Assembly (NCBI GenBank): GCA_005405945.1
Contig: BJHW01000001.1
Location: 6,634,001-6,698,000, forward strand
Length of the DNA stretch: 64,000 nt
Source of the DNA: Streptomyces violaceusniger
Lineage (GTDB): Bacteria > Actinomycetota > Actinomycetes > Streptomycetales > Streptomycetaceae
Direction of reading: 5' to 3'
The position numbers and the translations under genes are program-made. This document shows positions 16,361-26,443 of the stretch, piece after piece (position 1 is the stretch's first letter; each line of letters opens with the position of its first letter). The notes beneath the pieces are model-generated. The model was not told where the DNA came from, made no database searches, and saw nothing but the letters and a program-made list of their open reading frames with translations.

Positions 16361-16767
16361 CCGGTCAGCCCCAGCCCGGCGTTCCGATTCTGCGACTGGG
16401 AGACGTCCTGGTCACCGGCCTGCTCAATGAGCTCGACGACCGGACCGCCATCGCCTTCACCGAGGAACTGACCGAGCGGATCTCGGCCGAGGGCGCCCGG
16501 GGGGTGCTCATCGACATCTCCCGGCTGGAGGTCATCGACTCCTTCGTGGCCCGGACGCTGATGGAGCTGACCACGGTGGCCCGGCTGCTGGGGGCGCGGG
16601 TGATCGTGGCCGGGATGCGACCGCCGGTGGCGATCACCCTGGTCGAGCTGGGGATCGAACTCGTCGGTGTGGAGACCGCCCTGAACCCGGAGCAGGGCAT
16701 GGCTGCGCTGGGGTGGCGTCAGGCCCCGCAGCCCCTGGAAGGGGCCCGACGTGGCACCTCCCGGTGA
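16357..16767 (+). CDS. rsbS: RsbS-type STAS-domain scaffold protein
   Basis: The product has 136 residues with GTG start overlapping rsbR by four bases (GTGA). It is a single STAS domain; DISRLEVIDSFVARTL contains S62, matching Ser59 of Bacillus RsbS, the target of RsbT kinase. RsbS sequesters RsbT until phosphorylated. A C-terminal extension (~20 residues) overlaps the rsbT start region. Confidence 0.9.
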   Translation: MTGQPQPGVPILRLGDVLVTGLLNELDDRTAIAFTEELTERISAEGARGVLIDISRLEVIDSFVARTLMELTTVARLLGARVIVAGMRPPVAITLVELGIELVGVETALNPEQGMAALGWRQAPQPLEGARRGTSR

Positions 16768-17229
16768 GTACACCCTCGCCTCCCGCGGGGCCAAGAGGCC
16801 CGCGCGAGCGGAGAACCGACGCCCGCCCGCGCCGGCCACGTATCCGGTGCGCACGGAGGAGGACCTGCTGACGGTCCGCCACGCGGTGCGCGCGGCCACC
16901 GTCGAGGTGGGCTTCGGCCTGGTGGACCAGACCCGTGTGGTCACGGCCGCCAGCGAGCTCGCCCGTAACGCCTATGTCCACGGGCGTGGCGGCACGGTGA
17001 CGCTCGAGTATCCGCGCGAACCCGGCGGACGGCGGGGGCTGCGGCTGGTCGTCAAGGACGAGGGGCCGGGGATCGCGGACCTCGACGCGGCGCTCACCGA
17101 CGGCTTCACCACCGGCGGGGCCTGGGCCACGGGCTCGGTGGCGCTCGTCGGCTGATGGACGAGTTCACGGTGCGCACCGGCCCGGGGGAGGGCACGGTGG
17201 TGGTCGTCACCCGCTGGACGCCCCGGTGA
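16751..17229 (+). CDS. rsbT: RsbT-type serine kinase/switch protein (frame broken)
   Basis: RsbT is a GHKL ATPase that phosphorylates RsbS/RsbR and then activates a downstream phosphatase. The N box SELARNAYVHG and the GPGI motif (KDEGPGIADL) are present. At the G run 17117-17120 one G is missing: with it, the glycine-rich ATP lid (GGLGHGLGGARRL) and the ending VVVVTRWTPR appear and the stop falls at 17227-17229. Its ATG lies inside rsbS, and the next start overlaps its stop, so the genes are co-translated. Confidence 0.85.
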
Positions 17230-18244
17230 TCCATACGTTCGCGGCGCCCACCGTCGAGGTGCGCGTCGACCACCGCAGCGCCGCGCACCTGGCCGCGGAG
17301 ACGGCGCGTGAGGTGGCCCGGGCGTGCGAGCTGCCGGGGCGCTGCCCGATCAGGCGGCGGTGATCGCCTCGGAGCTGGCGACCAACCTGGACAAGCACGC
17401 GGGCGACGGCACGCTCTACGTCCAGCCGCTGCCCCTGGGCCACGGGGTGGAGATCCTGGCCGCCGACCGCGGCCCGGGCATGCGCGACCCCGAGCGCTGT
17501 CTGGCGGACGGCTACACCACCTCCGGAACGCTGGGGGCCGGGCTCGGTGCCGTCAAGCGGATGGCGACCCACTTCACCCTGCGCAGCGCCGGTGGCGCCC
17601 ACGCCGGCACCTGGGCCTGCGCCCGCCTCACCGCGCCGGACGAGCGGCGGCCGGAGTGGCAGGGGGTGGGCGCGGTCTGTCTGCCCGCCGAGGGGGAGGA
17701 GGGCTGTGGCGACGCCCGCGCGATCGTCGACACGGACTCCGCCCGCACCGCGGTCGTCCTGGACGGGCTGGGCCACGGCCGGCCCGCCGCCGAGGCGGCC
17801 CAGGCGGCGCTGCGGACCTTCCACGCCGACCCCGACCGGCCGCTGCCGGAGGTGCTCACCCGGATGAACCGGGCCCTGCGGCACACCCGCGGGGCCGCCG
17901 TGGGCGTGCTGCGGCTGTACCCCGAGCGCGCCGACTACTGCGGCATCGGCAACATCCGCGCCCTCGCCCTGACCCATGAAAAGGTCCGGCACCGGCTGAC
18001 CGGGCAGCCCGGTATCGTCGGCTGGGGAATGCCCACCCCCCGCGTCCACGACTTCCCGCTGCCCCAGGGCGGTACGGCGGTGCTGCACAGTGACGGTATC
18101 GACGCCCGCTGGTCGCTCGACACGCCCCCGTCCGTGCTCCGCCTCCCGCCACCCCTGCTGTCCGCCGCGCTCGCCCATGGCCATCGCCGCGTCCGCGACG
18201 ACGCCACGGTGCTCGCGGCCAGGTCCCCCTTAAGGCTTCCATGA
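17226..18244 (+). CDS. HATPase plus PP2C-like (SpoIIE) phosphatase, RsbX-like (frame broken)
   Basis: The N-terminal ~130 residues are a GHKL ATPase like RsbT (SELATNLDKHAG, ADRGPGM, ATP lid with GLGAVKRM). The C-terminal ~190 residues are a PP2C-type phosphatase domain (TAVVLDGLGHGRPAAEAA, ending RVRDDATVLAAR). Such fused proteins occupy the RsbX place in actinobacterial stressosome loci and probably dephosphorylate RsbR/RsbS. GTG 17226 overlaps the rsbT stop. One G is missing at 17336-17339, before ALPDQAAVIASEL. Confidence 0.82.
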
Positions 18245-19473
18245 CGACGAGGAACCTCTCCTGCGCCACGACGGCGGGGCTCAGCCGGGCCGTTCGGGCG
18301 CTGGCCCGGGAGCACGATCTGGACCCCGCGGTCCGGGCGCGCCTTGTGCTGTCCGTCGCCGAGGCCGCCGGGGCGGCGCTGCGCGCCGGGCGGGAGACGG
18401 GCCTCGAGTGGCGTTACGACCCGGACGAGGGGCTGCTCACGGTGGGCTTGCGGACCCCGGGCGACACGGGCCCGGTGGCGGCGGATCTCCCGATGGCCCC
18501 CGACGCGGTGACCGAGGGCGAGGTGGTCTGGCGCCTCCCGGCGTCACCCCCATCGGACGCCGCGGACGAGGCGCCCGGCGAGGCGCCCGGTGAGGCGCCC
18601 GACGAGGCCGCCCTCGCCGCGGAGGAGCTGCGCGCGGTCGTGGCCGCCGCCGACGCGCTCACCTCCGAGCACCGCCGCCTCAACGATGAACTCGCCGAGA
18701 CCAACAGCGGGGTGCTCGCGCTCTACGTCCAGCTCGACGAGCGGGACAAGCAGTTGCGCACCGCGCACGGCCAGACCCTGCGGGAGCTGGAGGACGCGCT
18801 GCGCCCGCCGCCCATCAAGGCCGACGGTCTCGAACTCGCCGTGCACTACGCGCCGGCCGGCACCGACGCGCCGACCGGAGGGGATCTGTACGACTGGTTC
18901 GTGCTGCCCGACGGCACCGTCCACATCACCATCGTGGACGCCCTGGGCCATGGGGTGACCAGTACGCGCAGCGCGCTCAACGTCACCCACGCGGTGCGCA
19001 CCCTGGCCCTGGAGGGCCACCGGCTCGAGTCGATCGTGGCCCGCACCGATGAGATCCTGCGCCCCTTCGACCGGTCCGTGATGGCCACCGTGCAGCTGGC
19101 CCGGATCGATGCGGCCACCGGTGAGCTGTGGCTGGCCAATGGGAGCCATCCGCCGGCGCTGCTGCTGCGCCGCGACGGGTCGGCCCGGTATCTGGAGGCC
19201 CGGGGGCGCGGAATCGGCTTTCCGCTGCCCGGCAGTGAGACCCCGCTGACCGAGCGGCTGGCCCCCGGGGACCTCCTCCTGCTCTACACCGACGGTCTCA
19301 CCGAGAGCCGCCGGGACCCGATCGAGGGCGAGAAGCGCCTGATCGAGGCCGCGCACAAGCATCTGCAGAGCCCGATAGAGGAGGTCCCCGGCGCCATCGC
19401 GGAGGACATGCACACGGTGATCCTGCATCCGGATGACACCCTCGCGCTGGCGGTGCGGCTCACCGGTCAATGA
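18241..19473 (+). CDS. RsbU-like PP2C serine phosphatase with coiled-coil linker
   Basis: This 410-residue protein ends the stressosome operon; ATG overlaps the previous stop (ATGA). Residues 1-110 resemble a degenerate HATPase, 125-185 form a predicted coiled coil (LTSEHRRLNDELAETN, YVQLDERDKQLR), and 195-408 are a SpoIIE/PP2C phosphatase with GGDLYDWF, VDALGHG and LLYTDGLTES. It is the likely effector that RsbT activates, dephosphorylating an anti-anti-sigma factor encoded elsewhere. EAPGEAPGEAPDEA is a short in-frame repeat. Confidence 0.82.
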   Translation: MTTRNLSCATTAGLSRAVRALAREHDLDPAVRARLVLSVAEAAGAALRAGRETGLEWRYDPDEGLLTVGLRTPGDTGPVAADLPMAPDAVTEGEVVWRLPASPPSDAADEAPGEAPGEAPDEAALAAEELRAVVAAADALTSEHRRLNDELAETNSGVLALYVQLDERDKQLRTAHGQTLRELEDALRPPPIKADGLELAVHYAPAGTDAPTGGDLYDWFVLPDGTVHITIVDALGHGVTSTRSALNVTHAVRTLALEGHRLESIVARTDEILRPFDRSVMATVQLARIDAATGELWLANGSHPPALLLRRDGSARYLEARGRGIGFPLPGSETPLTERLAPGDLLLLYTDGLTESRRDPIEGEKRLIEAAHKHLQSPIEEVPGAIAEDMHTVILHPDDTLALAVRLTGQ

Positions 19474-20003
19474 TCGGCGGCCGGGCCGAGGCGCTGCCGC
19501 GGGACGCGGCTCCGGTCGAGGTCCCGCTGACGGGGAGCCGGAGGCGGGAGCGGACGCTCGTCGTGCGGTTGGGCGCGGACCAGCTGCTCGAACAGGGGAC
19601 GCGCCGCGACCAGCGCTTCCCGCATCCGCTCGGTGGCCGCCTCGGCGGCCTCGTTGTCGTTCACCCGCGCCGCCATGGCGTGCAGCCGGCGGTAGCCGTC
19701 GATCTCGTCGGGGTGACGGACGGACAGCGCGTCCATCCGCTTCTCCTCGGACTCGGCCGGATAGCCGCGGTCGACGGCCAACGCGCCCAGCAGCCGGTCG
19801 GCTTCGCGCAGCGCCCATCCGGGGGAGTCCACGAACCGCTCTTGCAGGCCCGCCCACCGCGCCGCGTACTGCTCCCGGCTTTCCGAGGGCAGGCTTCGGA
19901 CCGGCAGATCGCCCTTGCGGCCCTGCCGCACCGAGGGGGCGATCACCAGGCCGGCCATGGCGGCCACCGCCGCCAGCAGGATGATGAGCGTGACTGTTGA
20001 CAT
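19467..20003 (-). CDS. Membrane-anchored protein of unknown function
   Basis: The 178-residue product has one N-terminal membrane segment (residues 4-22, VTLIILLAAVAAMAGLVIA) and a soluble part. RWAGLQERFVDSPGWALREADRLL and RGYPAES resemble a motif I have seen in many actinobacterial membrane proteins without known function. The C-terminal 30 residues are Pro/Arg-rich. It converges on the RsbU-like gene with a 7-base overlap, so the true stop may be upstream if this end has an error. Confidence 0.7.
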   Translation of the reverse strand: MSTVTLIILLAAVAAMAGLVIAPSVRQGRKGDLPVRSLPSESREQYAARWAGLQERFVDSPGWALREADRLLGALAVDRGYPAESEEKRMDALSVRHPDEIDGYRRLHAMAARVNDNEAAEAATERMREALVAARPLFEQLVRAQPHDERPLPPPAPRQRDLDRSRVPRQRLGPAADH

Positions 20004-20102
20004 CGCTGTGCCTTCCGCAGAGATTTCCCTCGCTCGAGGCTGATATCACCGAGTGTTACCGGTGGTCTCGGCGGCAAACACGGCGCCGGGGGACCGAGTG
20101 CC

Positions 20103-22201
20103 TCAATTCCCCGTGGTGACGGAGAGGATGGCGAGGTCACCGGTGCGGGTGAGGTGGGGGCGGACACCGTGGGTGACCGGAAAGAGGTCCGTTTTGTCGC
20201 GGTCCACGATGTCGCCGACGATGCGTCCGATCCGGATCGGGGTCCCGCCCCCGGCGGACTTGTGGAGCGTCAGGGTCCAGCCGGCGGCGCCCCCTTCGCC
20301 GTCACGGGCCTGAAGGATCCGCTCGTACGGGACGGTGAAGCGGAACCGGCCGCCGTCGAGGGCCGTGACCCCGGTGAGGAACGGGCGGGCCGGGCCCTTG
20401 GACGGGGTGGCCACCGCGGTCGGGGCGGCGTCGGGCCCGAAGCGCGCCCCGTGCAGGGTGCCTTCGACGGCGAGTCCCTCGGCGTCCAGGCGGATCACCC
20501 GGGCCTCGGCGTGGGCCGGGCGCCGCCAGGCGCGCAGCGCGAGATAGCCGTCGACGGTGGGGTAGGGGATCCACCAGGTGAACGGGGAGCCGGGCAGCGG
20601 CTCCAGGCCCAGCAGCCCGCGCCCCTCGGCGAAGCGGCAGCCGACCCGGCGGCGGACGCCGTCGGAGCGCCGGACCACGTGCAGATCCCAGCGGCCCTCG
20701 GCGAGGTCGAGCGTCGCCCGGTCGAGCGTGGCCGTCCAGGGCGCGGACGGCGCGCCGCCGACCGGGGGCGGCAGCGGTACGCGGAAGGGGGGCTCGTCGC
20801 TCTTGCGCCGGGTGACGGTCAGTTCGAGCTCGCCGCCGTGCAGGCCGTCGGGCTCCAGCAGCACCGACAGATTGCCCTCGGCGGTGACCCGGCAGGACGC
20901 GACGGGCCGCAGGGGCTTGCGGATCAGCTGCTTGACCGCGCCCTTGAGCGTGTCGGTCAGCGGCGCCCCGGCCGACCGGCCCCGCGACGGCGCGGCCGTA
21001 CGGCGCCGGTGGGCCGGGGCCGCGGTGGAGCGGGCGGTGTGGAGCTCCTCGATGAGCCGTTCGTAGGCGACCGCGACGCGCTCGGGTGCGTACCGCCGCG
21101 CCGCGACCCGGGCCGCCTCGCCCATCGAGCGGCGCAGTGCGTCGTCCTCGATCAGGGTCAGCAGCCCCTTGGCGATCCCGTCCGCGTCGCCCACCGGCAC
21201 CAGCAGTCCGTCCCGGCCATCGGTGATGATCTCGCCAGGACCGTGCGGGCAGTCGGTGGCGACCACGGGCACCCCGCAGTGCATCGCCTCGACGATCGTC
21301 ATGCCGAACGACTCCTCGCGGGAGGTGACGGCGGCGATCGCGCCCTTGGCCCACTCGGTCTCGATGGGGGAGTGGGCGCCCATCAGGGTGATCTGACCGG
21401 CCAGCCCGAGTTCGTCGATCTGGCGGCGCAGCGCGGGGAGTTGGGGGCCGCGGCCGTAGATGCGCAACCGCCAGTCGGGGTGTTTGGCGGCGACCGTCGC
21501 CCAGGCGGCCACCAGCAGGTCGTAGCGCTTGACGGGGATCAGCCGGCCCGCGGCCACGACGAGTTTGGCGCGGCCGTCGGAGGGCTCGATCCCGGTGGCG
21601 GGCACCCCGTTGGGCAGGGCGGTCAGCCGGGTGGTGACACCGGGGAGGTGGGCCCGGTGGGTGGCCGCGTCGGCCTCGGAGACCGAGGTGTACGCGTCGA
21701 GGTGGGGGATGGCGGCGTCGACGGCGGCGCGGATCTCGGCGCGGTGGGTGCCGTAGAGGCGGTGCTCCTGGCCGATCCGCAGAAAGCGGCCGGAGCGGCC
21801 GAGCGCGGCGAGATAGATCACCAGGCCGGGGCGGGTGGCGATGACGACATCGGCGTCGGTGCGGTCGAGGTACTCGGCGACGCGCTCGTCCGTGAGCGCG
21901 TTGAAGTTGGTGGTGCCCTGGCCTCGGCGGCGGGGATGTGGGCGCTGGGCCGGGTCAGCAGCGGATGGCCGAGGTCGGCGGCGCCGCGCCCGGCGTGGGG
22001 CGCGTCTTCGCGGGGGCGCAGGTCGATCAGAGGCCTGAGCCGCACGGCGGGGTGGAGGGGGAGGTTCGGGGCGTCGATGGTGCGGATCAGGGAGACGATC
22101 TCCACGGTGTGGTGGGCGGCGAGCGCCCCGGCCACATTGAAGGTCGACCGGATGGTTCCGCCGATGCCATAGGCGTTGTGGAGCAGGAAAGAAATCTTCA
22201 C
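20103..22201 (-). CDS. Family-4 glycosyltransferase with C-terminal beta domain (frame broken)
   Basis: The start MKISFLLHNAYGIGGTIRST has the donor-fold glycine motif; the GT-B core shows VAAGRLIPVKRYDLL and SREESFGMTIVEAMHCGVPVVATDCPHGPGEII, the retaining GT4 signature (E-x7-E). From about residue 400 a domain of roughly 270 residues without known catalytic motif follows. At 21916-21918 one C (plus strand) is missing, after PSAHIPAAEARA. It probably modifies a surface polymer; the acceptor is unknown. Confidence 0.8.
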
Positions 22202-22507
22202 GGTGATGTACGCGCGGCGCGCCTGCTCTGCCGCTGCGTGCCCTCCCCTCCGAGGCCGTGCTGCGTTCTGGTTCCGAACCAGGCTGCATTGCGCCGATAT
22301 GGGGGCGGTGTGATGCCGGTATGGAACCAGTAAGGACCGATCGGTCGGTAAGACTGGTCAGGGCCGGAAAAGTTGCTTATGCGCACGGTGATATGGGATC
22401 CACCACATTCGGGAAAGGGAGTACAACCCTCCCGGTGTTCTGGGAGTCTGCGGGGTATCCGTGCGGTGGCCGTACGGGATCGATACCAACCAGGGGTGGA
22501 CAGAGGA

Positions 22508-23299
22508 ATGAACGAGTCCGGTGCGAAGCGGACCGTGGGCGCGGCCATCGCGGTGGTGGCGGCGCTGGGGCTGATGACCGGATGCGGCAGCGACTCCGGC
22601 GACGGCAAGACGGACGGCGCCAAGCAGGCGGGCGGCGCCCAGCAGTCCGGCGGCGCCCAGGGGTCCGACAAGGCCGCGAGCTCCGACCCGGCCGCGAAGC
22701 CGCTGTCCGCCTCCGCCCTGGAGCGGGCCGCCCTGACCAACGGCGAGGTCGAGGGGCTCGAAGTGCAGAAGATGACGGACAAGGAGGTCAGCGAGGGCGG
22801 CTCGGCCAAGACCGGAAAGGCCGCGTGCCAGCCGATGGCCGCGCTGATGGGGACCCGGTACGACCCCGCGCCCAAGGCCAGCGTCCACCGTGCCTACGCC
22901 ACCGACCTCACCAAGGCGAAGGTCGGCGGCACCGGCCTGATCCGGATCTCCTCCTACGGGCCGGGCGACGCCGAGCGCACGGTGAAGGACCTGCGCGAGG
23001 CCGTCACCGCCTGCCAGGGCGGCTTCCCGGCCGAGGACGGCTCCGGCGAGAAGGCGGACGTGACGAAGGTGACACCGCTGGACGCGCCGAAGGCCGGGGA
23101 CGAGGCGGTGTCCTTCAGCCTGCATGACGCGGGCAAGGAGAAGGCCGTCATCAAGTTCACGGTCGTGCGGACCGGGCCGCAGGTGACGGTGTTCTTCGGG
23201 GTGAACATCGCGGACCCGGCGAAGTCCGAGATCCCGGCCGCGCTGGTGGACGCCCAGGTGGCGAAGGTGGAGAAGGCCACGAAGGGCGCCGCGTCGTAG
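22508..23299 (+). CDS. Secreted lipoprotein of unknown function
   Basis: The product is 263 residues with a lipoprotein signal peptide; the lipobox is LMTGC (Cys at about 26). A Gly/Gln/Ala-rich linker to residue ~65 is followed by a soluble domain with one cysteine pair candidate (AACQPM, TACQGG). AGAGGA lies just before ATG 22508. I do not recognise a family with assigned function. Confidence 0.75.
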   Translation: MNESGAKRTVGAAIAVVAALGLMTGCGSDSGDGKTDGAKQAGGAQQSGGAQGSDKAASSDPAAKPLSASALERAALTNGEVEGLEVQKMTDKEVSEGGSAKTGKAACQPMAALMGTRYDPAPKASVHRAYATDLTKAKVGGTGLIRISSYGPGDAERTVKDLREAVTACQGGFPAEDGSGEKADVTKVTPLDAPKAGDEAVSFSLHDAGKEKAVIKFTVVRTGPQVTVFFGVNIADPAKSEIPAALVDAQVAKVEKATKGAAS

Positions 23300-23586
23300 C
23301 ACCCCCGCCGACCCGGCCCGGGGCGACGGCCCGGCTACGGGGTGTCCTGCGGGTCTTTCCCCTTCCCTCCGCGGACCCCGTGGCCCGGGGCGGAGCCCCC
23401 ACGCGGCGGAGCCGCATATCGATGCTTTCACCTCCCCGCCCCATTCCCGCAGGATCGATGGGCGGCCCCGCCGCGTGGCAGGGGCCGCCCCTGGAGCCCG
23501 GGGTCTGGGGCGGAGCCCCAGTTGTGGGAAGGGGCGGGGAGGGGAGCAGCCCGTCGCAGGCGTACGCGTACCGTCAGGCACCCCAG
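23300..23586. repeat. GC-rich palindromic repeat cluster between convergent genes
   Basis: There is no gene here. The arm at 23431-23448 is the near-perfect reverse complement of 23526-23542, and between them lie GGGGC-GGA-GCCCC hairpins. The same words recur at 27,855-27,965, 47,008-47,646 and 60,905-61,060. It likely serves as a bidirectional terminator. Confidence 0.55.
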
Positions 23587-24448
23587 CTAGTCCGTGGCGG
23601 CGGCCGAGGCCGCCTCCGCCGACGCCTGGGCGTTGCCCCGGGCCAGGATCCGGCGGAAGGTGTAGTCGGCGACATCGCGCCCGGCCTGGAGGGTGGCGGT
23701 GTCCGACGACGTGACCGCCTTGCCCGACGTATAGCCGGAGATCGTGAAGTAGGCGTACCGCCCGATCGCGTTCGCCGAGCTCTGGCAGGCCGTCCGGCGG
23801 CAGAAGACCGGCACGCCCCCGCCCGAGAGCGAGGCGATGTTGGGCTGGTACCGGTCCTTGGCCTTCTCGGCCGCCGCCTTGCCGTCGAAGACGGCGACGC
23901 CGACCGTCACCGCGACGCCGTCCCGGGTGAAGGTGGCCCGCAGCAGCTTGCGGCAGCCGTTGTTCACCAGGACCGAGCCGAGCGCCCCCTGGGTCGCCGC
24001 CGCGCAACTGGTGGTGGAGGCGGACGCCGCCTTGGCGTACGAGCGGTCGTCCTTCGCGGCGCGCTTGTCGGGGAAGAGGCTCGCCGCGCTCAGCGGCGCC
24101 TTGTCCCGCCGGGCGCTGGAGATGATGTCCAGCGGCTTCGGCGGCGCGGGCGGGGCGACATTGGAGAAGGTGGGCTCGGGCGTCGCCGACTCGCTGGGCA
24201 GATCCTGCGGGGTGGGCAGCCCACCGGCCGAATCGCCGCCGCCGCTGTCCTTGTGACCGCTGCTGACCACGGCGGTGGCGACGATCGCGGCGACGGCGGC
24301 CGTCGCCAGGGCCCCGCCCCGATGAAGAGCAGCTTGCGGCGGCGGTTGCGCGCGGCGGACTGATCGGCGAGCGCCGCCCAGTCCGGCGTCGACGGCTGAG
24401 GCGCCTGAGAACCCCGGGCCCGTAAGGCCCCCCTTGCCCAAAGCTCAT
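23587..24448 (-). CDS. Single-pass membrane protein of unknown function (two frame breaks)
   Basis: The correct start is MSFGQGGPYGPG (ATG at 24446-24448), a common N-terminus of actinobacterial envelope proteins. Two missing C bases (24412-24415 and 24312-24315, plus strand) must be restored to link it through SQAPQPSTPDWAALADQSA and the membrane segment (GALATAAVAAIVATAVVS) to the extracytoplasmic domain of about 220 residues. That domain has several cysteines (TSCAAAT, NNGCRKL, VFCRRTACQ). Function unknown. Confidence 0.72.
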
Positions 24449-25060
24449 GGCGCGCATTTTAGACCGGCCGAGTGACAGGATGGACCCGCCGGCGGGCCCC
24501 TCTTCCGCCCCCACCCACCCGGCCGCCGCCCCTGCCCGACGTGGGCCGCGGACGGCCCCACGGCGAAGCCCTCCCGGGCGGCGGCCGGCGCCCCTGGCCT
24601 GAATCGCGGATGCGGCCGGGTGCGCGGCAGCGCGGGTGCCTTTCGACCCGGCGTCGGGGGCCGCACTCCTCCCGCCCCTTCCCGCCCTCGCGCACGAGGC
24701 CGCGATCGGCACGGGAAGCCCCCGGCGCCCCTGCGGGCAGGCACCTTCGGCCGGTGGCTGGGCCACCGCGTGAGGCGCGCGGGCTCGACCGGGGCCCCGG
24801 TCGAATCGCGGCGCGCGGGTGGGAGGCACTGACGCCACGATCGGCGCGGGAGGCCCCTGGCGCCCCCGCGGGCAGGCGCCTCCGGCGGTGGTCGGGCCCC
24901 GCGTGAGGGGTCCGGGCTCGGCCGGTGCCACCGGCCTCCGTCGCGGGCCGCGGCCGGACCCCGGCGAAGTCGGCCCGGCGGCGGCCGGGGCCGGGGAGGC
25001 GCGCGGGCTCGGCCGGGGCACCGGCCCGAATGGCGGGTCGCGGGCGGGCGTGAGGCGGCG
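24449..25060. repeat. Gene-free region of degenerate ~136 bp direct repeats
   Basis: No believable gene is present. Two clear copies begin near 24,702 and 24,838 (shared words: GATCGGC-CGGGA-GCCCC, CGCGGGCAGGC, CGCGGGCTCG-CCGG), with more degenerate pieces near 24,550 and 24,960. All three frames stay open on both strands because of the GC content, which creates long false ORFs. Confidence 0.5.
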
Positions 25061-25070
25061 CGGGGGCGTT

Positions 25071-25100
25071 TTGACCCGGGTGGGGGCGGGCCGGTATTCT
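25071..25100 (+). promoter_or_regulatory. rplM-rpsI promoter
   Basis: TTGACC (25071-25076), an 18-base spacer and TATTCT (25095-25100) fit a vegetative streptomycete promoter. It would leave an untranslated leader of about 210 bases before rplM, long enough for autoregulation by L13. Confidence 0.5.
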
Positions 25101-25314
25101 GCCAGTTCGTTATGCGTATTGGCTTGCTCGTTCTCACGTGAGAGGCCGTTACGCCGGTCCACCGGGCCGATGACCAGCGGCAAGCACTCGGCATGCGTCA
25201 CCGAGGTGCGGCCACGGCTGTCGTGATCGTCCGGGTGGCCTTGTCCGGACCTGTCCTCCCGGCCCTCGCGGGCTCGGGGAGACTCCACTCACTGAAGAAG
25301 CGAAGGCTACGACC

Positions 25315-25758
25315 GTGCGTACGTACAGCCCCAAGCCCGGCGACGTTCAGCGTCAGTGGCATGTCATCGACGCCACCGACGTGGTTCTGGGCCGTCTGGC
25401 CACTCAGGCCGCCACCCTTTTGCGGGGCAAGCACAAGCCGGTGTACGCGCCGCATGTCGACGCTGGTGACTTCGTCATCATCATCAACGCCGACAAGGTG
25501 CACCTCTCCGGCAACAAGCGGACCCAGAAGATGGCGTACCGCCACTCCGGCTACCCGGGTGGTCTGCGCTCCATCCGCTATGACGAGCTGCTGGAGAAGA
25601 ACCCGGAGAAGGCCGTCGAGAAGGCCATCAAGGGCATGCTCCCCAAGAACACCCTCGGCCGTCAGATGCTCTCGAAGCTGAAGGTGTACTCGGGCGACCA
25701 GCACCCGCACGCCGCTCAGCAGCCGGTTCCGTTCGAGATCACCCAGGTCGCGCAGTAG
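25315..25758 (+). CDS. rplM: 50S ribosomal protein L13
   Basis: L13 (147 residues, GTG start) is an early assembly protein of the large subunit. MRTYSPKPGDVQRQWHVID, VLGRLATQAATLLRGKHKP and GMLPKNTLGRQMLSKLKVY are diagnostic. It is paired with rpsI 41 bases downstream. Confidence 0.97.
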   Translation: MRTYSPKPGDVQRQWHVIDATDVVLGRLATQAATLLRGKHKPVYAPHVDAGDFVIIINADKVHLSGNKRTQKMAYRHSGYPGGLRSIRYDELLEKNPEKAVEKAIKGMLPKNTLGRQMLSKLKVYSGDQHPHAAQQPVPFEITQVAQ

Positions 25759-25799
25759 TCCCGGCCACCCCTTACGACGAAGAGAATCTGAGGAGCATC

Positions 25800-26303
25800 G
25801 TGGCCGAGACCACCGCCGAGACCCCCCTCGATGTCGAGGAGTACACCACCGAGAGCGTCGAGACGGTCGAGTCGGAGTACACCTCCGAGTCGCTCGCTTC
25901 CCGCTTCGGTGACCCGCAGCCTGCCGCCGGCACCGGCCGCCGCAAGAACGCCGTGGCGCGTGTCCGCATCGTGCCGGGCAGCGGGCAGTGGAAGATCAAC
26001 GGGCGTACTCTCGAAGAGTACTTCCCCAACAAGGTTCACCAGCAGGAAGTCAACGAGCCCTTCAAGGTGCTCGAGCTGGACGACCGCTACGACGTCATCG
26101 CCCGCATCTCGGGCGGCGGCGTCTCCGGTCAGGCCGGGGCGCTGCGTCTGGGCATCGCCCGGGCGCTGAACGAGGCGGACGTGGACAACAACCGCGGCCC
26201 CCTCAAGAAGGCCGGCTTCCTGACCCGTGACGACCGCGCCACCGAGCGTAAGAAGGCTGGTCTGAAGAAGGCCCGCAAGGCGCCGCAGTACAGCAAGCGC
26301 TGA
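25800..26303 (+). CDS. rpsI: 30S ribosomal protein S9
   Basis: S9 (167 residues, GTG start) extends a tail to the P-site tRNA; the ending RKAPQYSKR is the conserved C-terminus. A ~40-residue acidic N-terminal extension precedes GRRKNAVARVRIVPG. AGGAGC precedes the start. Confidence 0.97.
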   Translation: MAETTAETPLDVEEYTTESVETVESEYTSESLASRFGDPQPAAGTGRRKNAVARVRIVPGSGQWKINGRTLEEYFPNKVHQQEVNEPFKVLELDDRYDVIARISGGGVSGQAGALRLGIARALNEADVDNNRGPLKKAGFLTRDDRATERKKAGLKKARKAPQYSKR

Positions 26304-26329
26304 CGCCCATCGCGGCACCGCTGCTTCAC

Positions 26330-26372
26330 CCGAACGCCCCGGCGGCACCACCTGTGCCTCCGGGGCGTTCGG
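26330..26372 (+). terminator. Terminator after rpsI
   Basis: A 13 bp perfect stem (26330-26342 with 26360-26372), one mismatch, then 5 more pairs (26344-26348 with 26354-26358) and a 5-base loop. It separates rpsI from glmM. Confidence 0.7.
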
Positions 26373-26443
26373 CTATCGCCACCGGGGGGCGTATACCTAC
26401 AAGCAAACTTCAGCCCCCCAGCTCGTAACTTCGGAGGACACCA

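Noticed and set aside
22358..25288. Open frame of 976 codons on the minus strand
   Set aside because: It crosses an antisense lipoprotein gene and repeat DNA; only short parts correspond to the frameshifted membrane protein.
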